Origin: Thiocystis violacea
Lineage (GTDB): Bacteria > Pseudomonadota > Gammaproteobacteria > Chromatiales > Chromatiaceae
Direction of reading: 5' to 3'
Assembly: GCF_016583575.1 (NCBI RefSeq)
Contig: NZ_NRRG01000003.1
Coordinates: forward strand, 124,001-188,000
DNA length: 64,000 nucleotides
Shown here: in pieces, positions 48,496 to 57,381 of the stretch
Layout: each line of letters opens with the position of its first letter
Position numbering within the stretch: position 1 is the first letter of the stretch
Notes under the pieces: generated by a model
Seen by the model: only the letters and a program-made list of their open reading frames with translations
What the model was told of the DNA's origin: nothing
The model's database searches: none
Made by a program: the position numbers and the translations under genes

Positions 48496-48898
48496 AGTTA
48501 AGGCTCACCGCGTAGGCTAGGGACGGAAGGGTACCGATCCTCCAAGCGCGCTGACGCAGGCATTGTAGCCATGAGTAGGCATCGGCGGCCGTGGAGCATG
48601 GGCGGATGATTCGGCGGATTATCAGGCCTGACCAAAAAGGCGTTGCCGACCTCGATCGTCGGAACGCACCGCTGGACTGGCCCCAAACCCCGCGCTGTCG
48701 TCGAATGATTCTAGTGCCGGAGATAGGGCCTGTATAGGTATTTGTACGGTAACAACAGCGCGACTGTCGGCGTCGTTATGCTAGACTCCGCCACCACGAA
48801 GATCCGCTTGCGCCGACGCGGACCATAGGGGTTTTGCATCGGCGATGGTCGGAGCGACATTGGGTTCCACGGATCGGCCAGACATCAGGAGGCCTATT
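48496..48898. other. divergent promoter region without gene
   Basis: About 400 bp between the DUF2269 gene and the NAD(P)-binding protein gene, which diverge. No open frame with coding character and no TGT-N12-ACA site was found. A ribosome site AGGAGG at its right end serves the next gene. Confidence 0.4.
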
Positions 48899-49594
48899 TT
48901 GAAAGTCGTTGTTTTCGGCGCGTCCGGAAAAGCCGGTCGCACGGTCGCCCTGACCCTGCTGGCGGCGGGACATCAGGTAACCGCCTTTGGACGTGATCCG
49001 GCGAAGCTCCCAGCGCACAAGGGGATTTCCATTCGCGCGGGCGATGCCATGAACGCCGCCGATGTGGCGTCCGCCGTGGCCGGTCAGGACGCGGTGGTGG
49101 TCAGCCTGGGCGATTCCCGCAACCCCGTTCTCCTGAAATTGCCGGGAGCCAAACGCCCCCCCCCCTCCAATATCTGCGAGATGGGCACGGCCAACGTCAT
49201 CGCCGCGATGGCGGCCGCTTCGGTCAAGCGGTTGATCTGCATCACCGCCTACGGCGTCGGCGACACACGCGACAGACTGTCGCCAACGTTCCGGCTGTGG
49301 TTCCGCGCGCTGCAACTGCGCGAGCAGTTGGCCGACAAGGAGCGGCAGGAGACGCTGGTCAAGGCAAGCGGCCTGGATTGGACACTGATCCAACCGGTTG
49401 GCCTGACCGACGGCGCCGCCACCGGGCGCTGGCTTGCCAGCACTTCGGGCGACAGGCGCAAGCGCACCATCAGCCGGGTCGATCTCGCCGACTTCATTAC
49501 CCAAGTCCTGGAGGGTGGCGGGTACCTGCGGGAAACGGTCGTCTTGTCACAGCTCGCCATATCAGAACGAGACTTCGCGACACAGGCGGCTTGA
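48899..49594 (+). CDS. NAD(P)-binding Rossmann protein (atypical SDR)
   Basis: A 231-residue protein starting at TTG 48899, chosen because AGGAGG lies 7 nt upstream and the frame upstream lacks the fold. The N-terminus LKVVVFGASGKAGRTVALTL is the GxxGxxG dinucleotide motif, followed by FGRDPAKLP and VKRLICITAYGVGDTRD. The C-terminal half has ASGLDWTLIQPVGLTDG. This is the pattern of atypical SDRs such as flavin reductase-like and NmrA-like proteins. It lacks the YxxxK catalytic motif in the usual place, so it may be a sensor or a reductase. It faces the SDR gene downstream. Confidence 0.75.
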   Translation: MKVVVFGASGKAGRTVALTLLAAGHQVTAFGRDPAKLPAHKGISIRAGDAMNAADVASAVAGQDAVVVSLGDSRNPVLLKLPGAKRPPPSNICEMGTANVIAAMAAASVKRLICITAYGVGDTRDRLSPTFRLWFRALQLREQLADKERQETLVKASGLDWTLIQPVGLTDGAATGRWLASTSGDRRKRTISRVDLADFITQVLEGGGYLRETVVLSQLAISERDFATQAA

Positions 49595-49675
49595 TCTCTC
49601 TTTGGTCTTTTCGCTAGCGTTCGGCAGCCCGCGGGCATTCTTTCGCACGATGGGCCGCGCCGAACGCAATGCGTT

Positions 49676-50602
49676 TCACGCGAACCTCACCCCGACCAGC
49701 CGCTCCGATGTCTCCCAGAGACGGGTGGCGGCCGGGCCGTCCAGCGCCCGGGCCGGCATCTTGGCCGTGCCTGTCGGACCCCTGAGTTCGCGCCACCCCG
49801 TCGGGCCGTAAAACCCGCCACCTCGCGCATCCGGCGAGGTCGCGGCGAACAGGATCGGCAAGGCGGCCTGCCCAGCCGGCGGGCTGAACGGAAGCAAGAC
49901 CGGCTTCGTGATCCGCCATAGCACCGCTCGCAAGCCGCGCGAGGCGGGTCCGTTGCCGATGATGTCGGTGCGGGCATAGCCCGGATGGGCCGCCAGGCCA
50001 TCGATTCCCCAGCCTGCGGCCTCGCTGCGGCGCTGGAATTCCAACGCCATCATCAGCATCGCCAGCTTGGTCATCCCATAGGTCCGGAACGGGACATAGG
50101 CTTGTTCCGATTGCAGGTCGGTGAGATCGATCGAATCCAAGTTCGCGGCCAAACTGCTGACGTTGACCAGGCGAGCGCCGGGGACGCGCCGCAGCAGCGG
50201 TAGTAGCCGGGCCGTCAAGGCAAAATGACCGAGATAGTTGGTGGCGAACTGAAGCTCGAAGCCGTCGACCGTCACTTGCCGGTCGGGAGGAGCCATGACC
50301 CCGGCATTGTTGACGAGCAGGTCGATGCCCCGATCCTCCGCGAGCCGCCTCTCCGCGAAGGCGGCGACCGAGTCGAGCGAGGCCAGGTCGAGCCGCTCGA
50401 AGCGCGCAGTCGCACTAGGATGGGCGGCGCGCAGGCGCGCCAGCGCATCGGCACCCTTGCCGTCGTTTCGGCTCGCCAGTACGACCTCCGCGCCAGCCGC
50501 CGCCAGCGCCAGCGCCGTCTCGTAACCCAGCCCGCCGGTGGCTCCAGTGATGACGGCGAGCCGCCCGCTTTGCGACGGGATGTCAACAGTTGTCCAGCCC
50601 AT
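49676..50602 (-). CDS. short-chain dehydrogenase/reductase (POR/retinol-dehydrogenase-like)
   Basis: A 308-residue classical SDR: LAVITGATGGLGYETALALA (TGxxxGxG), LLVNNAGVMAPPDRQ (NNAG), LVNVSSLAAN and the active-site YGMTK (YxxxK). The large C-terminal region and LQFATNYLGHFALTARLLP resemble the retinol dehydrogenase/light-dependent protochlorophyllide reductase branch. It lies in the photosynthesis cluster beside a methyltransferase and a glycosyltransferase on the same strand, so action on a carotenoid, quinone or lipid is possible. The substrate is unknown. Confidence 0.85.
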   Translation of the reverse strand: MGWTTVDIPSQSGRLAVITGATGGLGYETALALAAAGAEVVLASRNDGKGADALARLRAAHPSATARFERLDLASLDSVAAFAERRLAEDRGIDLLVNNAGVMAPPDRQVTVDGFELQFATNYLGHFALTARLLPLLRRVPGARLVNVSSLAANLDSIDLTDLQSEQAYVPFRTYGMTKLAMLMMALEFQRRSEAAGWGIDGLAAHPGYARTDIIGNGPASRGLRAVLWRITKPVLLPFSPPAGQAALPILFAATSPDARGGGFYGPTGWRELRGPTGTAKMPARALDGPAATRLWETSERLVGVRFA

Positions 50603-50733
50603 CGTCCATTGATCTCCAACGAAGAGAGGTAGAGGCGCGCCAAATTACGGGGAACCTCTGGGCACCGCATTGACATTTTTGGAGTCCGCCCCTCACGCTG
50701 AATCGCGTATCACCGGGCGCCGGCACTCCGGGA

Positions 50734-51600
50734 CTATGTGACCGTCTCGGTACTTGGCCGACGCGCCACGGCCAGGACGTAATCGAACCCTTCATGCAGC
50801 GGCGTCCTGGACATGCGGCGAAGCAGCCATCCCACCGGGCCAAGCCGCCGACGCAGCCCCGGATCCTCGAACAAGGCACGGGACCAGCCCGGTAGCACCT
50901 GATCGCGGATCGATTCCACCCGCACCGCCTCGAACCCGGCCGCAGCGAGTTTCGCGGCGTAGACCTCGCGCGGGTAGACGTTGGCGCGCGGCACGGAAAG
51001 CGCGGCGCGGACAGCGTCGTTGAGCAATGCCCGCAACGGATGCCGCCATGGATCGACAGCGGGTCCAGTCGGGATCGAATCGGCGAGCACCAGGCGCCCA
51101 CCTGGCCGCAGCAGGCGGGCGGCCTCGGCGAAGAAACGCTCGCGGGTATCGAAATGGAAGGCGCACTCGAGCGCGATGACCACGTCGCAACAGGCGTCCG
51201 GCAGTCCGGTCGCGGTGGCCGAGCCTTCACGCGGATCGATCCGCTCCTCCAGGCCGAGTTCGCGGACGCGCTCCCGCGCCACCCGCACCTGCCCAGGCGT
51301 GATGTTCACACCGATGATCCGCCGCGGGGCAAAGCGCCGGGTCCAGTAGATATCCTGGTCAGCAAACCCGAAGCCGACATCCACGACCTCGTCGGCACTG
51401 GTGAGGCCAGCCGTCCGGCCGACCAACTCGACCATGGCTTCACAGGCCTCGTCGATGGTCCGCGCCTCGGCCCAGTAGCCGAGATTAAGGTATAAGCCGC
51501 GCTCGGTGAAGGCGTGGGTCGAGGCTATCCGATAAAGCCAGCGCGCCGGCAGGGTCGGGATGGTCAGTCCGCCACCGAATACACCCTTGGATTCGCTCAC
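50734..51600 (-). CDS. class I SAM-dependent methyltransferase
   Basis: A 288-residue methyltransferase starting at GTG 51600, with GGAGGAGA about 6 nt upstream; an open frame extends further but includes the next gene's end. SAM-binding motif I is EVVDVGFGFADQDIYW (DVGxG), with IIGVNITPGQVRVARERV and CDVVIALECAFHFDTRERFF. The layout matches small-molecule C- or O-methyltransferases of the UbiE/EryG type. The substrate is unknown. Its neighbours are an SDR downstream and a small membrane protein 43 bp upstream, suggesting one transcription unit for a tailoring pathway. Confidence 0.82.
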   Translation of the reverse strand: MSESKGVFGGGLTIPTLPARWLYRIASTHAFTERGLYLNLGYWAEARTIDEACEAMVELVGRTAGLTSADEVVDVGFGFADQDIYWTRRFAPRRIIGVNITPGQVRVARERVRELGLEERIDPREGSATATGLPDACCDVVIALECAFHFDTRERFFAEAARLLRPGGRLVLADSIPTGPAVDPWRHPLRALLNDAVRAALSVPRANVYPREVYAAKLAAAGFEAVRVESIRDQVLPGWSRALFEDPGLRRRLGPVGWLLRRMSRTPLHEGFDYVLAVARRPSTETVT

Positions 51601-51643
51601 GGCCGTCTCCTCCGACTGGCGGTCTGAAAAACCAATGGCCTCG

Positions 51644-51937
51644 TCAACCTTTGGCCGGGTTTTGGCGACTCCGCTCTTGCCACCGTTGCCGCAGATCGAC
51701 CAAGTGGATGAAGAGCGCAACGAGGAACAGGGATGAAACCCAAACCCAGGAGGCGCCAGAGAGGGCCGCGCGCGCGGCCAGCAACAGACAGGTACCGGGG
51801 GCGAGGATGAGCAGGGTTGAGAGCGGCGGCAGGGGACAGCGGCCCATCCGCCACAGCACCATGAGCACGATCGCCTCCAAGCCAATCAGTAGCAGGACCA
51901 GGTCGATGGAGGGCCCGCTTGCGAAGAATTCAGTCAT
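51644..51937 (-). CDS. small integral membrane protein, unrecognised
   Basis: A 97-residue protein with three predicted membrane helices (about 12-31, 38-58 and 64-82) and a basic C-terminus LRQRWQERSRQNPAKG. The family is not recognised. It is 43 bp upstream of the methyltransferase on the same strand and may hold that enzyme or its substrate at the membrane. Start ATG 51937. Confidence 0.6.
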   Translation of the reverse strand: MTEFFASGPSIDLVLLLIGLEAIVLMVLWRMGRCPLPPLSTLLILAPGTCLLLAARAALSGASWVWVSSLFLVALFIHLVDLRQRWQERSRQNPAKG

Positions 51938-52092
51938 GGTCCGTTCCTTCTGTTTTGTCAGTGATCATTTTACCGAGACGATACCATGCAGGCACCCCAG
52001 GTACGTCCGGGTCGGCGCCCAGCTTCACGAAGCGATCCCGCCGTTTGTCGCGGTTGTACCAGAGGCATCTTATGTTCCATCGGTACAGCCCA

Positions 52093-53349
52093 CTAGGCGA
52101 GCATCGCGATTAGCCTCTCGGCCGCGCATGCGGCGCCGTCGACAGCCTCCAGCTCAACGGCCAGCCGGGTCGCGGCCTGCTCATAGCGAGGTTCGCCCAA
52201 AACGCACTCCAAGGCTCTGCCCAGTTTGGTGGCGGTGAGCCTTCGCAGCGGGATCACGCGCGCGACGCCGAGTTTGGCCGTGCGGTGGGCGTTGTCCGGC
52301 TGATCGAAGGCCAGGGGCACGATCACCTGCGGACGCCCGGACCGCATGGCCCGCGCCAGGGTTCCGATTCCGCCCTGATGGACGACCGCAGCCGCATGCG
52401 GAAAGACCGCTGAGTAGGGCAAATAGGGGAACGCCCTGATCCCAGGGGGCAGCTCGCCGAGTTGAGCCGGCCCGGTCAGCAGCACGGCCCGACGCCCCAG
52501 CCGCACCGAGGCCGACACCGCGTGCTCCCAGAACGAGCCGGCAACCAAAACGGTCAGGGATCCCAGCGCGAACACGAGCGGCGCCTCGCCCTCGGCGAGA
52601 AAGGCCCTGAACTCGACGAGTTGATCCGGATCGACCTCACCGTCGTAAACAGGGTTTCCCGTGATCTCGGTGCGTGCCGGCCAATCCGGTTGCGGCGCGG
52701 CGAGCGCCCGGTCGAACAGCGCCAAATTCAGATAGGGTGAATACTGCCCATCGAACAGCGCCGGACCGGCCAATGCCGACACCCCAAGCTCGCGACGCAG
52801 CGCGTGCAGCGGCGCCTCCCAGGCGAAGACCTGCTTCCTGCCCATGGCGAACGCCGCGCGATGGAACCTCGGCCCGAGCCGCCGCAATGCGAACAGCCAG
52901 GCCGCCGAGGGGATCAGCGGCGGATCGCAGGTCGACATGAGGGACATCGGTGTCAGCAGGGTCGCCACCCAGGGCAGCCGACGCTGCTCGGCGACGATGG
53001 ACACCGTCATGCCCAGGGTCTGCGAGACCAGCAGGTCGACACCAGTCGCGGCCTCCAGCACCACTTGGTGGGTCTCGCGCAACTGGGGCATCACCAACTC
53101 GCGCACCAGGAACTCCTCGCCCCCGCGCGCCGTGAGCATCCGCTCCATGGCCGCCTGGTAGTCGCCCTGAACGCTTGCCGTTGGTATCGTTTCGACGAAC
53201 CCGACCCGCGCGCTTTCAACGGATGACCGGTGCTCCCCGTTGGTGGCGATCACGGCGTCGTGCCCGCGCTCAAGCAGGCCCTTGGCCACCGCGATGTAAG
53301 GGTGAAGATCTCCGAGAGACCCCATGGTCGAAAAGAGAATACGGGCCAC
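52093..53349 (-). CDS. UGT-type glycosyltransferase (GT1), candidate carotenoid glycosyltransferase
   Basis: A 418-residue GT-B glycosyltransferase. The N-terminus MARILFSTMGSLGDLHPYIA and the donor-binding motif AAVVHQGGIGTLARAMRSGR, followed by PLAFDQPDNAHRTAKLG, are typical of the UGT/MGT family that uses UDP-sugars on hydrophobic acceptors. It lies between the methyltransferase block and crtB. Some Chromatiaceae make rhodopin glucoside, and CrtX-type enzymes belong to this family, so a carotenoid acceptor is a reasonable guess, but a lipid or other metabolite is possible. Confidence 0.85.
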   Translation of the reverse strand: MARILFSTMGSLGDLHPYIAVAKGLLERGHDAVIATNGEHRSSVESARVGFVETIPTASVQGDYQAAMERMLTARGGEEFLVRELVMPQLRETHQVVLEAATGVDLLVSQTLGMTVSIVAEQRRLPWVATLLTPMSLMSTCDPPLIPSAAWLFALRRLGPRFHRAAFAMGRKQVFAWEAPLHALRRELGVSALAGPALFDGQYSPYLNLALFDRALAAPQPDWPARTEITGNPVYDGEVDPDQLVEFRAFLAEGEAPLVFALGSLTVLVAGSFWEHAVSASVRLGRRAVLLTGPAQLGELPPGIRAFPYLPYSAVFPHAAAVVHQGGIGTLARAMRSGRPQVIVPLAFDQPDNAHRTAKLGVARVIPLRRLTATKLGRALECVLGEPRYEQAATRLAVELEAVDGAACAAERLIAMLA

Positions 53350-53438
53350 GGCCCCCTCACCCTAAGCTCTATTTGAAACCAGATCCTCGGCAAGGCGATT
53401 TCCGGGAAAATCCGTACCCGACCGAAGGCTCCGGAACT

Positions 53439-53503
53439 GGACAGGATTAAAAACAGAGATTTAAAAATCCTGTCAATCCTGCGAAATCCTGCTGATCCTG
53501 TCT
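53439..53503. repeat. ATCCTG-type short repeats with inverted arm
   Basis: GACAGGATT near 53440 is the inverse of AATCCTGTC near 53466, and ATCCTG then recurs four times at about 10-bp spacing. Such ATCCTG repeat clusters occur in intergenic DNA of many bacteria. The 53350-53719 gap contains no gene. Confidence 0.5.
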
Positions 53504-53644
53504 ATGACCAAGCGGATCGCGGGCACAAGCTATCCCGGAAATCACCTAAAGAGGGCCGAAGCCCCGATCATCATCGATCAGGGGCGGCAGGCATCCCGCG
53601 CGCATCCGGCCACCCTGAATCAGTCGATGAGGGTTGCTGCCCGC

Positions 53645-53685
53645 GCAAAAACAAGCGGGGCGCGACAGTCGACGTCGCACCCCGC
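53645..53685 (-). terminator. crtB terminator
   Basis: On the minus strand GCGGGGTGCGAC pairs with GTCGCGCCCCGC around GTCGACT and is followed by TTGTTTTTG. It lies 35 bp after the crtB stop and fits a rho-independent terminator for the crtI-crtB unit. Confidence 0.75.
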
Positions 53686-53719
53686 CTGTCGCGGAACGGC
53701 CGAGCTGAAAGAGGCCGCG

Positions 53720-54796
53720 TTAACGCAAGCCGACCGCGCGCTCGCGTTCTTCGAGTTGCTCGAACAATTCCAGCACCCACATCACGCGATTGCCGCCGCC
53801 CAAGGCGGAATTCTTCTCCGGTTGCGGCGTGGCGGCAACGACCGCGTCGACCAGGAAGCGCGTTTCCTCGAGGGCGGGAGCGGCGACATAACGCGAGGTC
53901 AGGATGGCCTTGCCCAGGATAGGCCCCAGAAGCTGCCACTTGCGCGGCGCGGGCACCACGGCGCGACGGGAGATGGAATCCAGTCCCTGACGCTCGACTT
54001 GACGGCCGATCTCCGAATAGAGATAGCGCGCGGCGTTGATCCCGGCCCGACAGCCCATCGGCAGACCGGCGATCCCGGCATCCGAACGCTGATAGAGGGT
54101 GTCCGCCGTCTGGAGCAGGCGCTGGATCACGGAGGCGATCGCCTCGTTGAAAACGGGATCCTTCAGCCATTCATCCGGATCGATCCCGGCCTCGCGCACC
54201 CAGGATAGGGGCAGATAGATGCGCCCGTTGCGCGCGTCCTCGCCCACGTCGCGGCAGATATTGGTGATCTGCATGGCCACGCCCAGATCGCAGGCCCGCG
54301 CCACCAGTTCCTCGGAACGCGCGCCCATGAGGGCGGCCATCATGGCGCCGACCGTCCCGGCGACCCGCGCCGAGTAATCGTAGATCCCGGAAAGATCCTC
54401 GTAGCGACGTCCCTCGGCATCCCATTCGAAGCCTTCCAGCAAGGCTCCGAGCAGACGCTTGGGCATGGCGAACTCCACCACCACGTCCGCCAGCGCGCGG
54501 TCGGCCGGATCGTCGATCGGCTGGCCGGCATAGATGCGGTCGAGCCGATCGTGGAGCATTTCGAGCGCCTCGGCCTGGAGCCGCGGATCGTCGCCCACGC
54601 AATCGATCGCATCGTCGGCGATGCGGCAGAAGGCGTAGAGCGCGATGGCCGGATCACGGAAGCGCTGCGGCAGCAGAAAAGAGGCCGCGTAGAACGAGCG
54701 CGAGCCGCAACGCAGCAAATCGCGACAGGCGGCGATATCGGCCGCCGTCGCGTGAGTCGTCTTCCGGTCGTTCTGACTAGACAAAAGTTGAGGCAT
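53720..54796 (-). CDS. crtB: phytoene synthase
   Basis: A 358-residue squalene/phytoene synthase that joins two geranylgeranyl diphosphates. The first aspartate motif lies in FCRIADDAIDCVGDD and the second in QITNICRDVGEDARNGRIYL; YDYSARVAGTVGAMM is the conserved middle segment. The start at ATG 54796 gives MPQLLSSQNDRKTTHATAAD; an upstream open frame inside crtI is not needed. Its start overlaps the crtI stop by 20 nt, so the two are coupled. Confidence 0.95.
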   Translation of the reverse strand: MPQLLSSQNDRKTTHATAADIAACRDLLRCGSRSFYAASFLLPQRFRDPAIALYAFCRIADDAIDCVGDDPRLQAEALEMLHDRLDRIYAGQPIDDPADRALADVVVEFAMPKRLLGALLEGFEWDAEGRRYEDLSGIYDYSARVAGTVGAMMAALMGARSEELVARACDLGVAMQITNICRDVGEDARNGRIYLPLSWVREAGIDPDEWLKDPVFNEAIASVIQRLLQTADTLYQRSDAGIAGLPMGCRAGINAARYLYSEIGRQVERQGLDSISRRAVVPAPRKWQLLGPILGKAILTSRYVAAPALEETRFLVDAVVAATPQPEKNSALGGGNRVMWVLELFEQLEERERAVGLR

Positions 54797-56312
54797 CGGG
54801 CACCACCCTGTCGAGGACCCGTGCGGATGAGATGACTCCGGGCACGCCAGCGCCCGGATGCGTCCCCGCACCGACCAGATAAAGATGCTCCACCTCTTCG
54901 CTTTTATTGTGCGGGCGAAACCACGCACTTTGCATCAAGAGGGGCTCCAGACTGAAACCGGCGCCCAGGTGGGAATTCAGGCGATGCTTGAAATCCAGGG
55001 GCGTCGTGACGAGCGAGGTCGCGATCTGGTCTTCCAATCCAGGAAGCACCGTCTCGCTCAGGTAACGGGCGATCCGGGCGCGGTACGGCTCCGCCTGGGT
55101 TTCCCAATCGGTATCGCCGCCGAGATGCGGCACCGGAGACAAGGCATAGAAGGTATCGCAACCTTCCGGCGCCAGGCTCGGATCGGTCGCCGTCGGACGA
55201 TACAGATAGAGACTGAAGTCCTCGGCGAGTTTCTTCTGTTTGAAGATGTCCTGGATCAGGCCGCGATAGCGCGGGCCGAGCAGGATGGTGTGATGCTTCA
55301 CGTCCGGGTACTGGCGCTTGGTGCCGAAGTACCAGACGAAAAGCCCATTGGAGAACTGGGTGCGCTCGATTTTTTTATCGGTCCAGCGCTTGCGCGCATG
55401 TCCGCCGAGCAGCTTGCCGTAGGTCGTCGCCGCGTCGGCGTTGGAGACGACGACATCGGCCGGGACCTCCTCGCCGGAGGCTAGGCGCACGCCGGAGGCC
55501 CGGCCATTCTTGACCAGGATTTGCTCGACCTCCGTCTTGTAGCGGATGAGACTGCCCTGCCCCTCGACCAGGCTCACCAACCCCTTGACCACCGCGCCCG
55601 TGCCGCCCATCGCCGAATGCACGCCCCACTTGCGCTCCAGGAAGGAGATGAGGACGTAGATCGAGGTCACTGTGAAGGGATTGCCGCCGATCAGCAGCGG
55701 ATGGAAGGAGAGCACCTGACGGATGTAGGGATCCTTGATATAGCTGGAGACCATGCCGTAGACGGTGCGGTAGCTCCGCAGCAGGGCCATGTCCGGCACG
55801 ATTCGCAACATATCCGTCAGATGGGTGAAGGGTACGTGCGCCAGATCCTCGAAGCCAACCTTGAAGACCTTCTCGCTCATGGCCATGAAGCGGTCGTAGC
55901 CTTTCACGTCGGCCGGCGAATACTGGGCGATCTGCGCCTTCACCTTGTCGGCGTCGCCGCTGTAGTCGAAGACCCGGCCGTCGTCGAAGCGGATCCGATA
56001 GAAGGGATCCATCAGGCGCAGATCGACGTCGTCCTCGAAGCGGCGACCGCAGAGGCCCCAAAGCTCTTCCAGCAGGAAGGGCGCGGTGATGATGGTCGGC
56101 CCCGCGTCGAAGGAGAAACCGTCCTGCCGATGGACATAGGCGCGTCCGCCGGGGGCGTCCAACGCCTCGAGAACGGTCACCCGAAAGCCGCGCGCGCCAA
56201 GACGCACCGCCGCCGCCAAACCGCCGAAACCGCTGCCGATCACGAGGGCGTGCGGTTTGTTCTGACTCTGATCGGTACCAGAAACCCGTGGAGCCGCGAC
56301 TGTCAAGTTCAT
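54777..56312 (-). CDS. crtI: phytoene desaturase
   Basis: A 511-residue FAD-dependent desaturase that converts phytoene to neurosporene or lycopene. The N-terminus has ALVIGSGFGGLAAAVRLGAR and EALDAPGGRAYVHRQDG; the C-terminus has HLYLVGAGTHPGAGVPGV, the bacterial phytoene dehydrogenase signature. A consensus TGT-N12-ACA palindrome lies 16-33 bp upstream of the ATG. It is coupled to crtB downstream. Confidence 0.96.
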   Translation of the reverse strand: MNLTVAAPRVSGTDQSQNKPHALVIGSGFGGLAAAVRLGARGFRVTVLEALDAPGGRAYVHRQDGFSFDAGPTIITAPFLLEELWGLCGRRFEDDVDLRLMDPFYRIRFDDGRVFDYSGDADKVKAQIAQYSPADVKGYDRFMAMSEKVFKVGFEDLAHVPFTHLTDMLRIVPDMALLRSYRTVYGMVSSYIKDPYIRQVLSFHPLLIGGNPFTVTSIYVLISFLERKWGVHSAMGGTGAVVKGLVSLVEGQGSLIRYKTEVEQILVKNGRASGVRLASGEEVPADVVVSNADAATTYGKLLGGHARKRWTDKKIERTQFSNGLFVWYFGTKRQYPDVKHHTILLGPRYRGLIQDIFKQKKLAEDFSLYLYRPTATDPSLAPEGCDTFYALSPVPHLGGDTDWETQAEPYRARIARYLSETVLPGLEDQIATSLVTTPLDFKHRLNSHLGAGFSLEPLLMQSAWFRPHNKSEEVEHLYLVGAGTHPGAGVPGVISSARVLDRVVPDASTFV

Positions 56313-56327
56313 ATTACCCGCTTCACT

Positions 56328-56345
56328 GTCAACATAGGTTGACAG
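56328..56345. promoter_or_regulatory. CrtJ/PpsR-like palindrome at the crtI start
   Basis: TGTCAACATAGGTTGACA matches TGT-N12-ACA and lies inside a longer perfect inverted repeat ACTGTCAAC-ATAG-GTTGACAGT. It is 16-33 bp upstream of crtI, so a bound repressor would block transcription initiation or escape. Confidence 0.65.
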
Positions 56346-56403
56346 TATAGCAGGATCGACGCCACGTCACCCCCTGATGCCGGTCAACAATTACCGACGG
56401 AAA

Positions 56404-57303
56404 TCAGCCACAAGGCGCGGATAGCAGTCCCAAACCCACCGCGATCCGACGAACGACATCCGCCACCTCGTAGGGTCGCTCCTCGTGCGCCAGATGACCC
56501 AGGCCCACCAGTTCGATCAGCTCGGCGTCCGGACGCAACCCTTGACGCACGCGACGCGCCTCGCGCGGCGAGACCGTGGAATCCTGCTCCCCGACGATCA
56601 GGAACAGCGGCGTCTTGAGCTGTGGAAGCCCCTGCTCGATCAGGCCCAGATCCCAATGGGCCATCATCGAGAGCGAGGCCCGGACATGCGAGGGATAACG
56701 GATCAGACGCTGATAGAGATCCACCCCGGCGGGTTCCAGGGTCGAGCCGGTGCTGTCGACGAGGCGCTGAATGACCTTGCGGTTACGCGCCCGGAGGGCA
56801 AAGAGGGTCGACACCAGCGAATTGGTGGCGAACAGCTTGGCGGCGGGGGAGAAGATCCGACCCGGCAGACCGCGCCAGGGCAGGAGCGCGCCGTTCAGAC
56901 TGATGAGCCCGCGCGGCGCGATCCGCCCCTCCAGACAGGCCCGAATCAGGATGGCCGCGCCCGCCGAATGCCCGAGCACCAGCTCCGGCTGGACGCCGAG
57001 CGTCTCGACCAGGGCGCCGACAGAGGCGGCCATGCCCGGCAGGGACATGCGATCCTGGGGCGGCGCGCTGGTGAAGCCGTGACCCGGAAGATCCGGGGCG
57101 ATCAGGGTAAAGCGCTCGGCCAGACGAGGGGCGAAATCGCGCCAGGAATGGGTCGCCGCGCCGGTGCCGTGCAGCAGCAGGAGTACCGGCCCCTGACCCA
57201 TTCGCTGAACGTGCCAGCGCAGCCCGCCCGCCGAGACGAACTGACTGGACTCGCGATTCGGCCAGTCCGAACCCTCCCGCTCCCAATCCGGCGTGTCATT
57301 CAC
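56404..57303 (-). CDS. bchO: magnesium-chelatase accessory alpha/beta hydrolase
   Basis: About 299 residues of alpha/beta-hydrolase fold from GTG 57303; a TTG at 57372 would add 23 residues. Features are the early RWHVQRMGQGPVLLLLHGTG, the nucleophile elbow VLGHSAGAAILI and the late His in LVGLGHLAHEERPYEV. BchO is found next to bchD and bchI in purple bacteria and is thought to aid Mg chelation or tetrapyrrole handling; its reaction is not proven. It lies 78 bp after the bchD stop. Confidence 0.88.
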   Translation of the reverse strand: MNDTPDWEREGSDWPNRESSQFVSAGGLRWHVQRMGQGPVLLLLHGTGAATHSWRDFAPRLAERFTLIAPDLPGHGFTSAPPQDRMSLPGMAASVGALVETLGVQPELVLGHSAGAAILIRACLEGRIAPRGLISLNGALLPWRGLPGRIFSPAAKLFATNSLVSTLFALRARNRKVIQRLVDSTGSTLEPAGVDLYQRLIRYPSHVRASLSMMAHWDLGLIEQGLPQLKTPLFLIVGEQDSTVSPREARRVRQGLRPDAELIELVGLGHLAHEERPYEVADVVRRIAVGLGLLSAPCG

Positions 57304-57381
57304 AAGAAGCACTCTCGATTTGAACCAGTGCGCGCCACGCGCTCCTGCCGCTCCAGATCCGTCCGAACGCAAGGACGGGCA

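Noticed and set aside
53439-53503. A CRISPR array
   Set aside because: The repeat unit is only about 6-9 bp with about 4 bp between units and no cas genes are present.
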